64,000 nucleotides of DNA from Phycisphaerae bacterium. GTDB lineage: Bacteria; Planctomycetota; Phycisphaerae; JAJVII01. Below, one piece after another: positions 51,788 through 61,532 of the stretch. The notes below the pieces were generated by a model. It had not been told where the DNA came from. It saw nothing but the letters and a program-made list of their open reading frames with translations, and searched no databases. Position numbers and translations under genes: made by a program. Numbering within the stretch: the stretch's first letter is position 1; each line of letters begins with the position of its first letter. The stretch covers positions 1 through 64,000 of the forward strand of contig JAJVII010000001.1 of the NCBI GenBank assembly GCA_022072085.1, given 5' to 3'.

Positions 51788-52498
51788 TCAGCCCGCCAGG
51801 GCCGCGCGCTGGGCAGCCAGCAACCTGCGGATTCCGGAACGCCCCAATTTTAGCATGCGATCCAGTTCCTGACCAGAAAACGTCGCCCCCTCGCCGGTCC
51901 CCTGAACCTCGACGAACCGATCATCGCCCGTCATCACCAGGTTCATGTCCACGGCGGCCCGGCTGTCCTCGCTGTAGTCCAGGTCCAGCAGCGACCGACC
52001 GTCTACAACGCCCACCGAGACGGCAGCCACCTGGCCGGTCAGCGGCGATCTTGCGATGCGGCCCTGCGAGACGAGCCAGTCGGCGGCGTCGGCCAGCGCA
52101 ACCCAGGCCCCGGTGATGGCCGCGGTCCGCGTGCCACCGTCGGCCTGGAGCACGTCGCAATCGACCCACAGCGTCCGCGGGCCCAGCAAGGCACGGTCGA
52201 CGACGCTGCGGAGGCTTCGGCCGACCAGCCGCTTGATCTCGATGGCCCGGCTGTCCTCGCCGCGGCGTTTGCGGTCGGGAGTCGAGCCGGGAAGCATGCC
52301 ATATTCGGCGGTGACCCAGCCGACGGGCGGCTCGGTCTTGACCAGCCAGCGCGGAACGTCCTCCTCGACGCTGACGGTGCAGAGCACGCGCGTCCTTCCC
52401 GTCTCTATGAGCACCGAGCCTGGCGCGGATTCCGTGAAATGCCGGGTAATCTTGAGCGGCCGAAGCTGCTCGGCCCGCCGACCGTCGTTTCGTGGCAT
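51788..52498 (-). CDS. rph: Ribonuclease PH
   Basis: 236 residues, normal length. [73 protein letters not shown] and [20 protein letters not shown] are all RNase PH blocks. It trims tRNA 3' ends using phosphate. The ATG at 52496-52498, with CGAGG upstream, is chosen over a longer frame that would begin inside the repeat element at 52523-52676. Confidence 0.96.
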   Translation of the reverse strand: MPRNDGRRAEQLRPLKITRHFTESAPGSVLIETGRTRVLCTVSVEEDVPRWLVKTEPPVGWVTAEYGMLPGSTPDRKRRGEDSRAIEIKRLVGRSLRSVVDRALLGPRTLWVDCDVLQADGGTRTAAITGAWVALADAADWLVSQGRIARSPLTGQVAAVSVGVVDGRSLLDLDYSEDSRAAVDMNLVMTGDDRFVEVQGTGEGATFSGQELDRMLKLGRSGIRRLLAAQRAALAG

Positions 52499-52522
52499 GG
52501 CAACCTCGCAGGAAACGGAAGA

Positions 52523-52676
52523 TTCACCACAGAGACACAGAGGCACGGAGAAGAGGGAAGCCTGATTTCAGACAGGAGTTGCATCGGAAAGATGGACGAA
52601 CCGGCACAAAAGGCTTCTTCTCGTCTTCTTCAAACCATGTTCTCTTCTTCTCTGTGCCTCTGTGTCTCCGTGGTAA
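52523..52676. repeat. Dispersed inverted-repeat element, CACAGAG family (8-bp units)
   Basis: Left arm TTCACCACAGAGACACAGAG followed by GCACGGAG; right arm TCTGTGCCTCTGTGTCTCCG followed by TGG. It fills the gap between rph and argF. The units are 8 bp (CACAGAGA, CACAGAGG, CACGGAG) rather than the 9 bp of the copy at 8535. Confidence 0.8.
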
Positions 52677-52690
52677 GTCCTCCCGACTCC

Positions 52691-53604
52691 TCACGCACAC
52701 ATCAGCGCCTTGAGCAGGCCCTTCTGGAAGTGGAGGCGGTTCTCGGCCTGCTGGAAGACGACCGACTGCTCCGACTCCAGGACCTCCTCGGTTATTTCCT
52801 GGCCGCGGTAGGCCGGCAGGCAGTGCATCACGACGGCCTCGGCGGGCGCCTTGGCCATCATCGCAGCATTCACCTGGTAGGGCGCCAGCCGAGTCAGCCG
52901 CTGTTCGCGCTCGTCCTCCTGGCCCATCGACACCCACGTGTCGGTGTAAACGACGTGAGCGCCGGCGACCGCGGCAGCCGGGTCAGCCGACTGGCTGAAA
53001 CGCATCCCCGGGCATTGCGCCGCCAGCCGCGCGACGAAGGAGTCATCGAGCCGATGGCCGTCGGGGGCAGCCAGTTGGAAGGCCATGTCGAACCGGCCGC
53101 AGGCGACCGCCAGCGAGCGGGCCACGTTGTTGCCATCGCCGATGAAGGCGAGCTTGAGCCCGGCAAGTCGGCCGAACACCTCGCGCGCGGTCATCAGGTC
53201 GGCCATCGCCTGACAGGGGTGCGAGAAATCGGTCAGGGCGTTGATCACCGGAATCGACGCGTAGCGGGCCATCTCGACCACCGTGTCGTGTTCGAAGGTC
53301 CGCGCCACGACGGCCTGCACCATCGAGCTGAGCACGCGGGCGACGTCGCGGACCGGCTCGCGCTTGCCCAGGCCGATGTCGTTCCGCGTGAGGTAGATCG
53401 CGTGCCCGCCGAGCTGCGTGACGCCGGCCTCGAAGCTCAGCCGCGTTCGCAGGGAGGGCTTCTCGAAGATCATCGCGACCGACTGGCCGGCCAGGAAATG
53501 CGAGGGAATCCCCGCGGTGTAAGCGTCCTTCAGGCTCGCGGCCTCGGCCAGGTAGCCTTCGAGACACTCGCGGTCGCAGTCGGCGATGGAGACGAAGTCG
53601 CGTT

Positions 53605-53608
<4 letters not shown>
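52691..53608 (-). CDS. argF: Ornithine carbamoyltransferase
   Basis: 305 residues. Carbamoyl-phosphate motif FEKPSLRTRLSFE (49-61), FSHPCQAMADLMTA, GDGNNVARSLAVAC, and the ornithine-side HCLPAYRGQEI. It forms citrulline from ornithine and carbamoyl phosphate. Its start overlaps the end of argD by 4 bp, and argB lies upstream, so argB-argD-argF are one arginine operon. SLRTR instead of STRTR is a common variant. Confidence 0.95.
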
Positions 53609-54843
<1,235 letters not shown>

Positions 54844-54932
54844 GCGTCTCACCGATTCATCCCCGTCGCAAGTGACGGGGCTTAGAGGAAGACCCCCTGC
54901 CGCCCCCCAATTCCTGGCCCCGATCCCCGATC

Positions 54933-55805
54933 CTACTTCACGATCTCCGTGCCCACGCCAGCGGCGGTGTAGATTTCCAGCAACAGCGAGTGGGCGAACC
55001 GGCCGTCGATGATGTGCGTCTTGCCGACGCCTGCCTCAAGGGCCCGCAGGCAGGCCTGCACCTTGGGCAGCATGCCCTTGTCGATCACGCCGGTCCGGAT
55101 CATCTCCTGCACCTGGGCCTCGGTCAGGGACGACGCGAGGCTCTGGGGATCCTTGGGATCGGTGCGGATGCCGTGGGTGTCGCTGAGCATGACGAGCTTC
55201 TCGGCCTTGAGGGCCGCCGCCACTTCGCCGGCCACTATATCCGCATTGATGTTCAGCTTGCCGCCGCGGCGGTCGCGGGCGATCGGGGCAATGACCGGGA
55301 TCGTCCCGGCGCTGCACAGCACCCGCAGCAGGTGGGCGTTGACGTCGCAGACCTTGCCCACCAGGCCGATGTCCACGCGGCGGTCGCCGTCCTCCAGGTA
55401 CATCCGCTCGCCGACGACGACGCAGGAACTGAGGCTGTGCAGCCCCATGGCCGATCCGCCCAGCGACTGGATCGTCTGCACAAGGAACAGGTTGATGTCG
55501 ATGCAGAGCACCTGCTCGACGATCGCCAGCGTGCGTTCGTCGGTGTATCGGTAGCCCTGGACGAACTGCGGCTCCAGGCCTGCTTCGTTCATCTTGGCCG
55601 AGATCGCCTTGCCGCCGCCATGCACCAGCACCGGCTGCATGCCGACCGTGGCCATGAACAGGACGTCAGCCAGCAACTTGCCCTGCTCTTCCGGGTCGTC
55701 CATGATCGAGCCGCCCAGTTTCACGACGACGATCTTGTCGCGGAACTTGCGGATGTAATCCATCGCCTCGATCAGCGCGTTGGCTTTGCCGATTGCTTCC
55801 TGCAT
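54933..55805 (-). CDS. argB: Acetylglutamate kinase
   Basis: 290 residues. VVKLGGSIMDD (ATP-binding glycine loop), VLVHGGGKAISAKMNEAGLE, and the C-terminal HIIDGRFAHSLLLEIYTAAG typical of ArgB. It phosphorylates N-acetylglutamate, usually the feedback-controlled step. First gene of argBDF, with GAGGG before the ATG and a strong promoter at 55840-55867. Confidence 0.96.
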   Translation of the reverse strand: MQEAIGKANALIEAMDYIRKFRDKIVVVKLGGSIMDDPEEQGKLLADVLFMATVGMQPVLVHGGGKAISAKMNEAGLEPQFVQGYRYTDERTLAIVEQVLCIDINLFLVQTIQSLGGSAMGLHSLSSCVVVGERMYLEDGDRRVDIGLVGKVCDVNAHLLRVLCSAGTIPVIAPIARDRRGGKLNINADIVAGEVAAALKAEKLVMLSDTHGIRTDPKDPQSLASSLTEAQVQEMIRTGVIDKGMLPKVQACLRALEAGVGKTHIIDGRFAHSLLLEIYTAAGVGTEIVK

Positions 55806-55839
55806 GGTTCCCTCGCCTTATTCCAGCCAGAAACGGTTG

Positions 55840-55870
55840 AATGTAACATCTGGGGGAGCGTTGTCAACGC
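55840..55870 (-). promoter_or_regulatory. argBDF promoter with overlapping palindromic operator
   Basis: On the minus strand TTGACA (55862-55867, perfect), 16 bp, TACATT (55840-55845). The palindrome GCGTTG-T-CAACGC (55858-55870) covers the -35 box, a good position for repression, for example by an arginine repressor; the regulator is not identified. Confidence 0.65.
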
Positions 55871-55913
55871 ATTCCGCCGGCCCCCGGGGACAGGCCGGTC
55901 GCGAAGCAGATGC

Positions 55914-55942
55914 TTGAACCCTTCGGCCGGAATTCTTACTAT
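55914..55942 (+). promoter_or_regulatory. Promoter for the arylsulfotransferase-like operon
   Basis: TTGAAC (55914-55919), 17 bp, TACTAT (55937-55942), divergent from the argB promoter. Confidence 0.6.
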
Positions 55943-55992
55943 TGCGGCTCGCCTGCCTCGCGGTCGTTGCCCGGCAGGCCGCCGAGGTAGCC

Positions 55993-57168
55993 ATGCCCGC
56001 ATTCGAACGGCGACTGACGCAGGATGTGACGATCCACGACTCCGCCCGGTCCCTGAGCGGTTACACGCTGTTCTCGCCCACGTTCGGCCGAAACTGCTGG
56101 ATCGTGGACATGGCCGGCCGGGTCTGCCACTACTGGACCCTCCCCACCCCGCCGGCGTCGCAGGGTAAACTGCTGCGCAGCGGCAACCTCATGTGGCAGG
56201 GCAAAGGTCCCGGTTCCAACGTCGATTTCGTCGGCTCGGGCACCGAGCTGGTCGAGTATGACTGGGACGGTCGCGAGGTCTGGCGGTTCGACCAGCCCGG
56301 CCTCAATCACGACTTCATCGAACTGCCCGACGGCCACTTCATCGTCAATGTCTACGTTGAGATTCCGCCCGAGCGGGCCGCCCGCATCCGCGGCGGCATC
56401 CCCGGCAGCGAGCTGCGCGGGAAGGTATGGACCTGTCAGCTCCGCGAGATCGACCGCGGCGGCAACGTGCTCTGGTCCTGGACCGCAGCCGACGATCTGG
56501 ACATCGAGACCGACGACATCTGCCCCCTTTGCCCGCGACACTGCTGGGGCTTCGTCAACGGCATGGACCTGCTCCCCGACGGCGACCTGCTGGTCTGCCT
56601 GCGACTGCTGAACGACCTGGCCATCGTCGACCGCAAGGCCGGCCGCATCCGGTGGCGCCTCGGCCGCGACCGCGAACTGGGCCACCCGCACTTCCCTACG
56701 CACACCGGCGACGGCCGCGTAATGGTCTTCGACAACGGCCTGCACCGCCGCGGCGCCAACCCGCACCTTCAGATCGCCGACATCGCCGCGTCGCGCGTCG
56801 TCGAGTTTGACGTGGCCGCCCGTCAGCCCGTCTGGCAATACATGGATCCCCTGGCGCCGCGGTTCTTCTCGGCCATCTGCTCGTCGGCCCAGCGACTGGG
56901 CAACGGCAACACGCTGATCTGCGAAGCGACCAAGGGACACTTCATCGAGGTCTCGCCCGACGGGGCCATCGTGTGGGAGTATTGGAGCCCCTTCGTCATC
57001 ACCCGACCGAACTATTGGGGTTGGACCAAGGCCCTGACGGTCTGGGCGGCCCATCGCTACGCTGCTGACGACTCGCGGCTGGCGGGGCGCGACCTTGACC
57101 CGGGGCGATTCGAGTGGGACATACGCGCCCGGAAATCCGCATCCGCCGCCAAACAGGAGAAGCAATGA
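55993..57168 (+). CDS. Arylsulfotransferase-like beta-propeller protein
   Basis: 391 residues from the ATG at 55993 with GAGGTAG. ASST-like propeller signatures: LVEYDWDGREVWRFDQPGLN plus HDFIELPDGHFIV, GMDLLPDGDLLVCLRLLNDL, RKAGRIRWRLG, THTGDGRVMVFDNG and RLGNGNTLICEATKGHFIEV. A CPLCPRHC cluster sits near 178-185. There is no signal peptide, unlike periplasmic ASST. Classical enzymes transfer sulfate between phenols; whether the catalytic His is kept here is unclear. It overlaps the CysD-like gene by 4 bp, a link that also points to sulfur chemistry. Confidence 0.75.
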   Translation: MPAFERRLTQDVTIHDSARSLSGYTLFSPTFGRNCWIVDMAGRVCHYWTLPTPPASQGKLLRSGNLMWQGKGPGSNVDFVGSGTELVEYDWDGREVWRFDQPGLNHDFIELPDGHFIVNVYVEIPPERAARIRGGIPGSELRGKVWTCQLREIDRGGNVLWSWTAADDLDIETDDICPLCPRHCWGFVNGMDLLPDGDLLVCLRLLNDLAIVDRKAGRIRWRLGRDRELGHPHFPTHTGDGRVMVFDNGLHRRGANPHLQIADIAASRVVEFDVAARQPVWQYMDPLAPRFFSAICSSAQRLGNGNTLICEATKGHFIEVSPDGAIVWEYWSPFVITRPNYWGWTKALTVWAAHRYAADDSRLAGRDLDPGRFEWDIRARKSASAAKQEKQ

Positions 57169-57992
57169 ACAGGAAGGAACTGGAATCGGCCCCGCTGAAC
57201 GTGAAACTCGACAAGTGCCGCGAGGTCATCGCCGAGGCGTTCGACCGCTACCCCCTGGACCGCCTGGCCATCGCCTGGACCGGAGGCAAGGACAGCACGC
57301 TGGTGCTCTGGATGGCGATGGAGGTCTGCCGGAAGCGCGGCCACAAGCTGCCGGCCTGCTTCTGCATCGACGAGGGCGACGTGTTCGACGAGATCCGGGC
57401 GTTCCTGGCCAAGCACACCGCCGACTGGGGCCTGGATTTCCACATGATCCACAACCACGACGTCTCCAGCAAGGCCGAGGCGTTGGGCGCCCCCATCCGC
57501 GTCGCCGAACTGAACGAGCGCAACCGCAAGGAGGTGGCCCGACTGGGCTACGCTGAGGAGGAGTTCTTCTACGAGCCCGAGTCGCTGGTGGGCAACCACC
57601 TGATGAAGACCGCAACGCTGAACATGTTCCTGGATGAACGCAAGGTGGCCGCCTTCTTCGAGGGCATCCGCTGGGACGAGCAGGGCGCGCGGAGCGAGGA
57701 GAAGTTCTTCAGCCCCCGCGCAGCCAGCGAAACCAGCCCCGCGCACATGCGCGTCAGCCCGATCCTCCACCTGAAGGAACGCGAGGTGTGGGAGGCCATG
57801 TTCAAGCTGGGCGTCCCCTACTGCGAACTCTACAAGCAAGGCTACCGCTCGCTGGGCGCCCGCGTGACCACGCGCAAGACCGGCGACGCGCCGGCCTGGG
57901 AGCAGGACCTGGAAAGCGCCCCGGAGCGCGTCGGCCGACGCCAGGACAAGGAAGGCATGATGGGCAAACTCCGCGAGCTGGGCTACATGTGA
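57165..57992 (+). CDS. CysD/PAPS-reductase-family PP-loop protein
   Basis: 275 residues, AGGAGAAG before an ATG that overlaps the previous stop. PP-loop motif AIAWTGGKDSTLVLWMAME near 36-54, FCIDEGDVFDEI, EGIRWDEQGARSEEKFF, and the C-terminal ERVGRRQDKEGMMGKLRELG that parallels the end of CysD (sulfate adenylyltransferase small subunit). No CysN partner is next to it, and the Cys motif of CysH reductases is absent. It may adenylate or bind a sulfur substrate used by the neighbouring ASST-like proteins. Confidence 0.85.
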   Translation: MNRKELESAPLNVKLDKCREVIAEAFDRYPLDRLAIAWTGGKDSTLVLWMAMEVCRKRGHKLPACFCIDEGDVFDEIRAFLAKHTADWGLDFHMIHNHDVSSKAEALGAPIRVAELNERNRKEVARLGYAEEEFFYEPESLVGNHLMKTATLNMFLDERKVAAFFEGIRWDEQGARSEEKFFSPRAASETSPAHMRVSPILHLKEREVWEAMFKLGVPYCELYKQGYRSLGARVTTRKTGDAPAWEQDLESAPERVGRRQDKEGMMGKLRELGYM

Positions 57993-58002
57993 CCGATCGG
58001 AC

Positions 58003-58105
58003 CTCCCACGAAGGGCCACGAAGGACCACGAAGTAAAAAGAAAAGAATCGGGAGTCTTCTCCTTTCGGACCTTCGTGGTGCTTCGTGGCCCTTCGTGGGA
58101 AACCT
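58003..58105. repeat. Dispersed inverted-repeat element, CACGAAG family
   Basis: Left arm CCCACGAAGGGCCACGAAGG plus ACCACGAAG; right arm CTTCGTGGTGCTTCGTGGCC plus CTTCGTGGG. The arms are nearly perfect inverted repeats of 10-bp units around a 30-base centre, filling most of the gap between the CysD-like and propeller genes. Confidence 0.85.
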
Positions 58106-58133
58106 CTTTCCTGTCTTGAGGAGCGGTGAACGA

Positions 58134-59444
58134 ATGTCATCGCGCGACGGCATCGTCGAGTTTCCCTGCGACGTGGAACGGTTGGCCAACGGCAACACGC
58201 TCATCACCGACGCCGGCGACGAGGCCGGCGACGGCAGCGAGGTGGTCGAGGTCGATCCGTCCGGCCGAATCGTCTGGCGATACGGCCAGGGCCTCCGCTT
58301 CGCCCACTCGGCCAAGCGGCTGGGCAATGGCAACACGCTGATCGCCGACACGACCAACGACCGCGTGATCGAAGTGTCCGCGGACGGGCAGGTCGTCTTC
58401 TCCACCGACGACTGGGGCGGCGGCACGGGCCGACTCTCCGACGGCTCGCACCTGCACTACCCCAACAAGGCCAGGCTGCTCGACGACGGCACGCTGCTGA
58501 TCACCGACCGCAACAACGACCGCGCCGTGCAGGCAGCCCGCGACGGCCGCGTCGTCTGGCAATACGCCGGCCGCGTCAAGCACCCGCACAACGCCCAGTT
58601 CACCGCCGCCGGCCACCTGCTGATCGCCGACAGCGACGGCCACCGCGCGGTCGAGGTCAGCCGTGACGGCCGCGAGCTGTGGGCCTACGGCGACGGCTCA
58701 ACGAACGTGCTCAACTGGCCCCGCGACGCAGACCGCCTGCCCAGCGGCAACACCCTTATCGTTGACAGCAAGCACGCCCGCGTCGTCGAGGTCACGCCCG
58801 ACGGCCGCGTCGCGTGGGAATACGTCGCCGACCACTGGGCCAACTTCTACGACGCCGACCGGCTGCCCAACGGCAACACCCTGATGGCCAGCCAGCAGCA
58901 CCAGGCCGTGCTGGAGGTCGATCCCGCCGGCCGCGTCGTCTGGCAGTTCCGCAATTACACGCGTCGCTACCCGATCAACGACAAGCTGCTCAACTGCAAG
59001 TTCGAGGAAGTCGACTCCGCCGGCGCCCCGCTGCACTGGGTGCTGGCCCGGCGGCTGAGCGAAGGCGGCGGCGAGCTGACCTGGACGCAGAACGCCGCGG
59101 GCAAGCGATGCCCGGGCCTCGCGTTCGACCGCTCGGGCGCCTTTTGCCTCCAGCAGACCCGTCGCGTCGAGCCGGGCAAGACCTATCGCGTCAGCGGCCT
59201 GGTAAAGGCCGAAGCGCTCAAGAGCGGGTTCGCCTGCGTGCAGATCGCCTTTCTGGATGCCGACAACGGCCAACTCTGCGACGCCACGACCAGCCCGCGC
59301 AGCGACCTGTTCAGCGGCGACACGCCCTGGTCGCGCGTGCTGTTCAAAGCCGACGCCCCACCCGGCGCCGTGGCAGCCGACGTGCGGCTGTTCATCAACG
59401 GCCAAGGCAGGGCTTTCGTGGATGAGTTGTTCTGCTTCGGGTGA
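58134..59444 (+). CDS. Repeat beta-propeller protein with C-terminal carbohydrate-binding-like domain
   Basis: 436 residues from the ATG at 58134 with GAGGAG 9 bases upstream. Residues 8-280 contain six or seven blades with the repeated pattern RLxNGNTLIAD...RVVEVxPDGRVVWxY (for example RLGNGNTLIADTTNDRVIEV), related to ASST/PQQ-like propellers and to the gene at 55993. Residues 285-436 form a jelly-roll like CBM4/9 domain (KTYRVSGLVKAEALKSGFAC, VRLFINGQGRAFVDELFCFG). No signal peptide. Probably in one operon with the two genes before it despite the repeat element between. Confidence 0.75.
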   Translation: MSSRDGIVEFPCDVERLANGNTLITDAGDEAGDGSEVVEVDPSGRIVWRYGQGLRFAHSAKRLGNGNTLIADTTNDRVIEVSADGQVVFSTDDWGGGTGRLSDGSHLHYPNKARLLDDGTLLITDRNNDRAVQAARDGRVVWQYAGRVKHPHNAQFTAAGHLLIADSDGHRAVEVSRDGRELWAYGDGSTNVLNWPRDADRLPSGNTLIVDSKHARVVEVTPDGRVAWEYVADHWANFYDADRLPNGNTLMASQQHQAVLEVDPAGRVVWQFRNYTRRYPINDKLLNCKFEEVDSAGAPLHWVLARRLSEGGGELTWTQNAAGKRCPGLAFDRSGAFCLQQTRRVEPGKTYRVSGLVKAEALKSGFACVQIAFLDADNGQLCDATTSPRSDLFSGDTPWSRVLFKADAPPGAVAADVRLFINGQGRAFVDELFCFG

Positions 59445-59453
59445 TCCGCCCCC

Positions 59454-60131
59454 TCAGACTTCCCCGCGTTTGACCTGGCCGACGAGTTGGTCCGCCAGGC
59501 GCGTCGGCTCGGGCAGGCGATACCGCGTGCAGCACGCCAGCGTCATCCGCACGGCGTCAGCGAGCGTCGCGCGATGGCCGATCGAGACGAACACCGGCTT
59601 GGCCCCGTCCCGCGTCCGCAGCACCTTGCCGATCGCCTCGCCGTCGAGCACGAGGTCGGCCGCCGCCCCGCGCTGCCGGCCCGGCTCGTCGGCTTGGCCG
59701 CACAGGCGGCTCTTCGCGACGCCGACGCTCGGCCGATCCAGCACGACGCCCATGTGACACGCCAGCCCGCACCGCCGCGGATGGGCGTAGCCGTTGCCGT
59801 CGAACATCAGCAGGTCCGGCTGCGACCCCAGCAGCCGCCACGCCTGCAGCAGCGCCGGCCCCTCGCGAAACGTCAGCAGCCCCGGCACGTAGGGAAACTC
59901 CAGCGGCGACGCCGCCCACGCCCGCTCGACGACCTCGCCGGTCTCCCGGTCCCACACGACCCACGCGGCGAACGCCCGGCTGCCGCCCTTGTCGAACGCG
60001 CAGTCCCCGCCGGCAATCAGCCGAACGCGTGCGGGCAGCGGCTGCATCCGGATAGCCGGCCGAATCACGTCCCGCTGAATCCGAATCGCCTCCCGCGGCG
60101 TGACGTTCCACGGATGCGCGATGGCCGCCAT
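59454..60131 (-). CDS. nfi: Endonuclease V
   Basis: 225 residues, the usual size, starting at the ATG 60129-60131 with GGGGAG upstream; a longer frame reading into the next gene is rejected. Conserved acidic residues: Asp43 in IAGGDCAFDKGG, Glu90 in PYVPGLLTFREGPALL, Asp111 in PDLLMFDGNGYAHPRRCG. It nicks DNA (or RNA) one base beyond inosine, initiating repair of deaminated adenine. It begins 4 bp after the end of the secreted-protein gene upstream. Confidence 0.95.
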   Translation of the reverse strand: MAAIAHPWNVTPREAIRIQRDVIRPAIRMQPLPARVRLIAGGDCAFDKGGSRAFAAWVVWDRETGEVVERAWAASPLEFPYVPGLLTFREGPALLQAWRLLGSQPDLLMFDGNGYAHPRRCGLACHMGVVLDRPSVGVAKSRLCGQADEPGRQRGAAADLVLDGEAIGKVLRTRDGAKPVFVSIGHRATLADAVRMTLACCTRYRLPEPTRLADQLVGQVKRGEV

Positions 60132-60135
60132 GCCT

Positions 60136-61377
60136 TCACTCCCCTGCCGGCTGGGTCGTCGGCAGGTCCGCCGGGTCGTGCTGCTCGACCACCGGCTTGT
60201 CGCTGAGCTGCCTGAGCACCACGTCGTCGAACCAGGCGTGGCCCTTAGGCCAATAGGCGTAGATGTCGATGCGAATCCAGTGCGGCGGGTACTGGTCGTG
60301 CCGCGGAACAAAGTCGGCGGTCGTCTGGGTCCAGCCACCTTCGAGCTTCCGCTTCGGATCGGCGTCGCTGGTCGGGTGGACCTGGCGGCGGTAGACTTCG
60401 CGCCGCTGGAACCTGAACGCCCTGCCCTGGGCGTCCAGTTCGTCGCCGATTGGTCGAAGGGCGTAACCTTTGATGAAAACCTTGGGCGTGGGGCCGGCCA
60501 CCCGCCAGCGGTAGGCGAAGCGATAGATGCAGCCGGGCGTGACCGGAATCCAGTCGCTGTAGACCGCGACGCCATACGTTCCGGCGACGTCGGCGTTGAT
60601 GGCCATGTGCAGGCAACGATTCCTCGCGTCGGCCGGGTCGTCCGCCCACACCGCCTGCCGCGTCAGATCGGCAACGATCGGCGCCTGGCTCCCATCAAGT
60701 CGCAAGGGGTGATAGCGCCGGTCAGCCAGCACGCACTCCCAGCGGGCCAGCGACTTGCCGTCGGCGGTCGCGTCGTCGAAGCCGGGATCGGGCACAAGAT
60801 TGGGCGCCGTCGTCCAGCGGGCCTCCTGGTCGGCGGTGAGCTTGACCAGCGCGGGGACCTCCATGTTCACCGACGAGTAGCCCACGAGTTGATTGAGAAC
60901 GATCTCGACAGCCGGACGAAGCTGCGTCGGATAAGTGATGTGGAACGAGCGGTCGACCGCCAGCGACGGCCCGGCCCGCAGGTCGATGGCCCGCACCCGC
61001 AGCGTCATCTCGCCGTGGCCGCCGGCCTTGAGCACGTCGCCGTAGATGAGGATGTCCGCGCCCAGCGGATCGCGCGCGAAGGCCGCCGCCTTGGCGGCCG
61101 GCGTGTCCCAGGCGATCGTCACCTTGGCCTGGGCCGCCAGGTCGTCGTAGCTGTAGCGATCCACGGCCTCGGTCAAAGGCCAACGGGCCAGTTTCAGCCG
61201 AAAGGCGTCGGTCGCCTGCCCGCCCCACGTTCCGTCGTCGAACGTCGAAGCGAACGGCGCGACGGCCACGACGGCCTTGCGGGCATCGGGCTGGCTGGTC
61301 GGCGCGTCGTCGGCTTCGGCGGCAACGGCAGTGGCCAGGAAGGCAAACGTCCACGCGATGGCGGTTTGCGGCTTCAT
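60136..61377 (-). CDS. Secreted two-domain protein ending in PTTQPAGE
   Basis: 413 residues. Signal peptide MKPQTAIAWTFAFLATAVAA. An N-terminal domain (about 30-195; AVVAVAPFASTFDDGTWGGQ, ILIYGDVLKAGGHGEM) resembles proteins computing an outer-membrane or TolB-like function, but weakly. The C-terminal domain (about 205-400; NLVPDPGFDDATADGKSLAR, GCIYRFAYRWRVAG, HAWFDDVVLRQL) is a carbohydrate-binding-type jelly roll. It ends DLPTTQPAGE. No clear ribosome binding site. Function unknown. Confidence 0.7.
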   Translation of the reverse strand: MKPQTAIAWTFAFLATAVAAEADDAPTSQPDARKAVVAVAPFASTFDDGTWGGQATDAFRLKLARWPLTEAVDRYSYDDLAAQAKVTIAWDTPAAKAAAFARDPLGADILIYGDVLKAGGHGEMTLRVRAIDLRAGPSLAVDRSFHITYPTQLRPAVEIVLNQLVGYSSVNMEVPALVKLTADQEARWTTAPNLVPDPGFDDATADGKSLARWECVLADRRYHPLRLDGSQAPIVADLTRQAVWADDPADARNRCLHMAINADVAGTYGVAVYSDWIPVTPGCIYRFAYRWRVAGPTPKVFIKGYALRPIGDELDAQGRAFRFQRREVYRRQVHPTSDADPKRKLEGGWTQTTADFVPRHDQYPPHWIRIDIYAYWPKGHAWFDDVVLRQLSDKPVVEQHDPADLPTTQPAGE

Positions 61378-61469
61378 CGAGGGATAGTGTACGCGACAGC
61401 GGCCTTTGGCGGTATCCCCGGCCGGCGAGGAACGCCCGGCAGGATATTTGTGGGCACGCCGGATTCTGC

Positions 61470-61475
61470 TATAAT
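61470..61475 (+). promoter_or_regulatory. -10 box for asd
   Basis: Perfect TATAAT 57 bp before the asd start; the best -35 (TTGTGG, 61448-61453, 16 bp away) is weak. Confidence 0.5.
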
Positions 61476-61532
61476 GCCCCATTCGTACGTCCCCCGCGTG
61501 CGGGGACAGGGATTCAACGCGGAGTTTCGGTC

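Noticed and set aside
52499-52546. Longer rph start inside the repeat element
   Set aside because: The added residues are repeat-encoded, and the ATG at 52496-52498 has a ribosome binding site and gives normal RNase PH length.
60132-60575. N-terminal extension of endonuclease V
   Set aside because: It would overlap the secreted-protein gene in another frame and is Ser/Arg/Pro-rich; the shorter form has the family's usual length.
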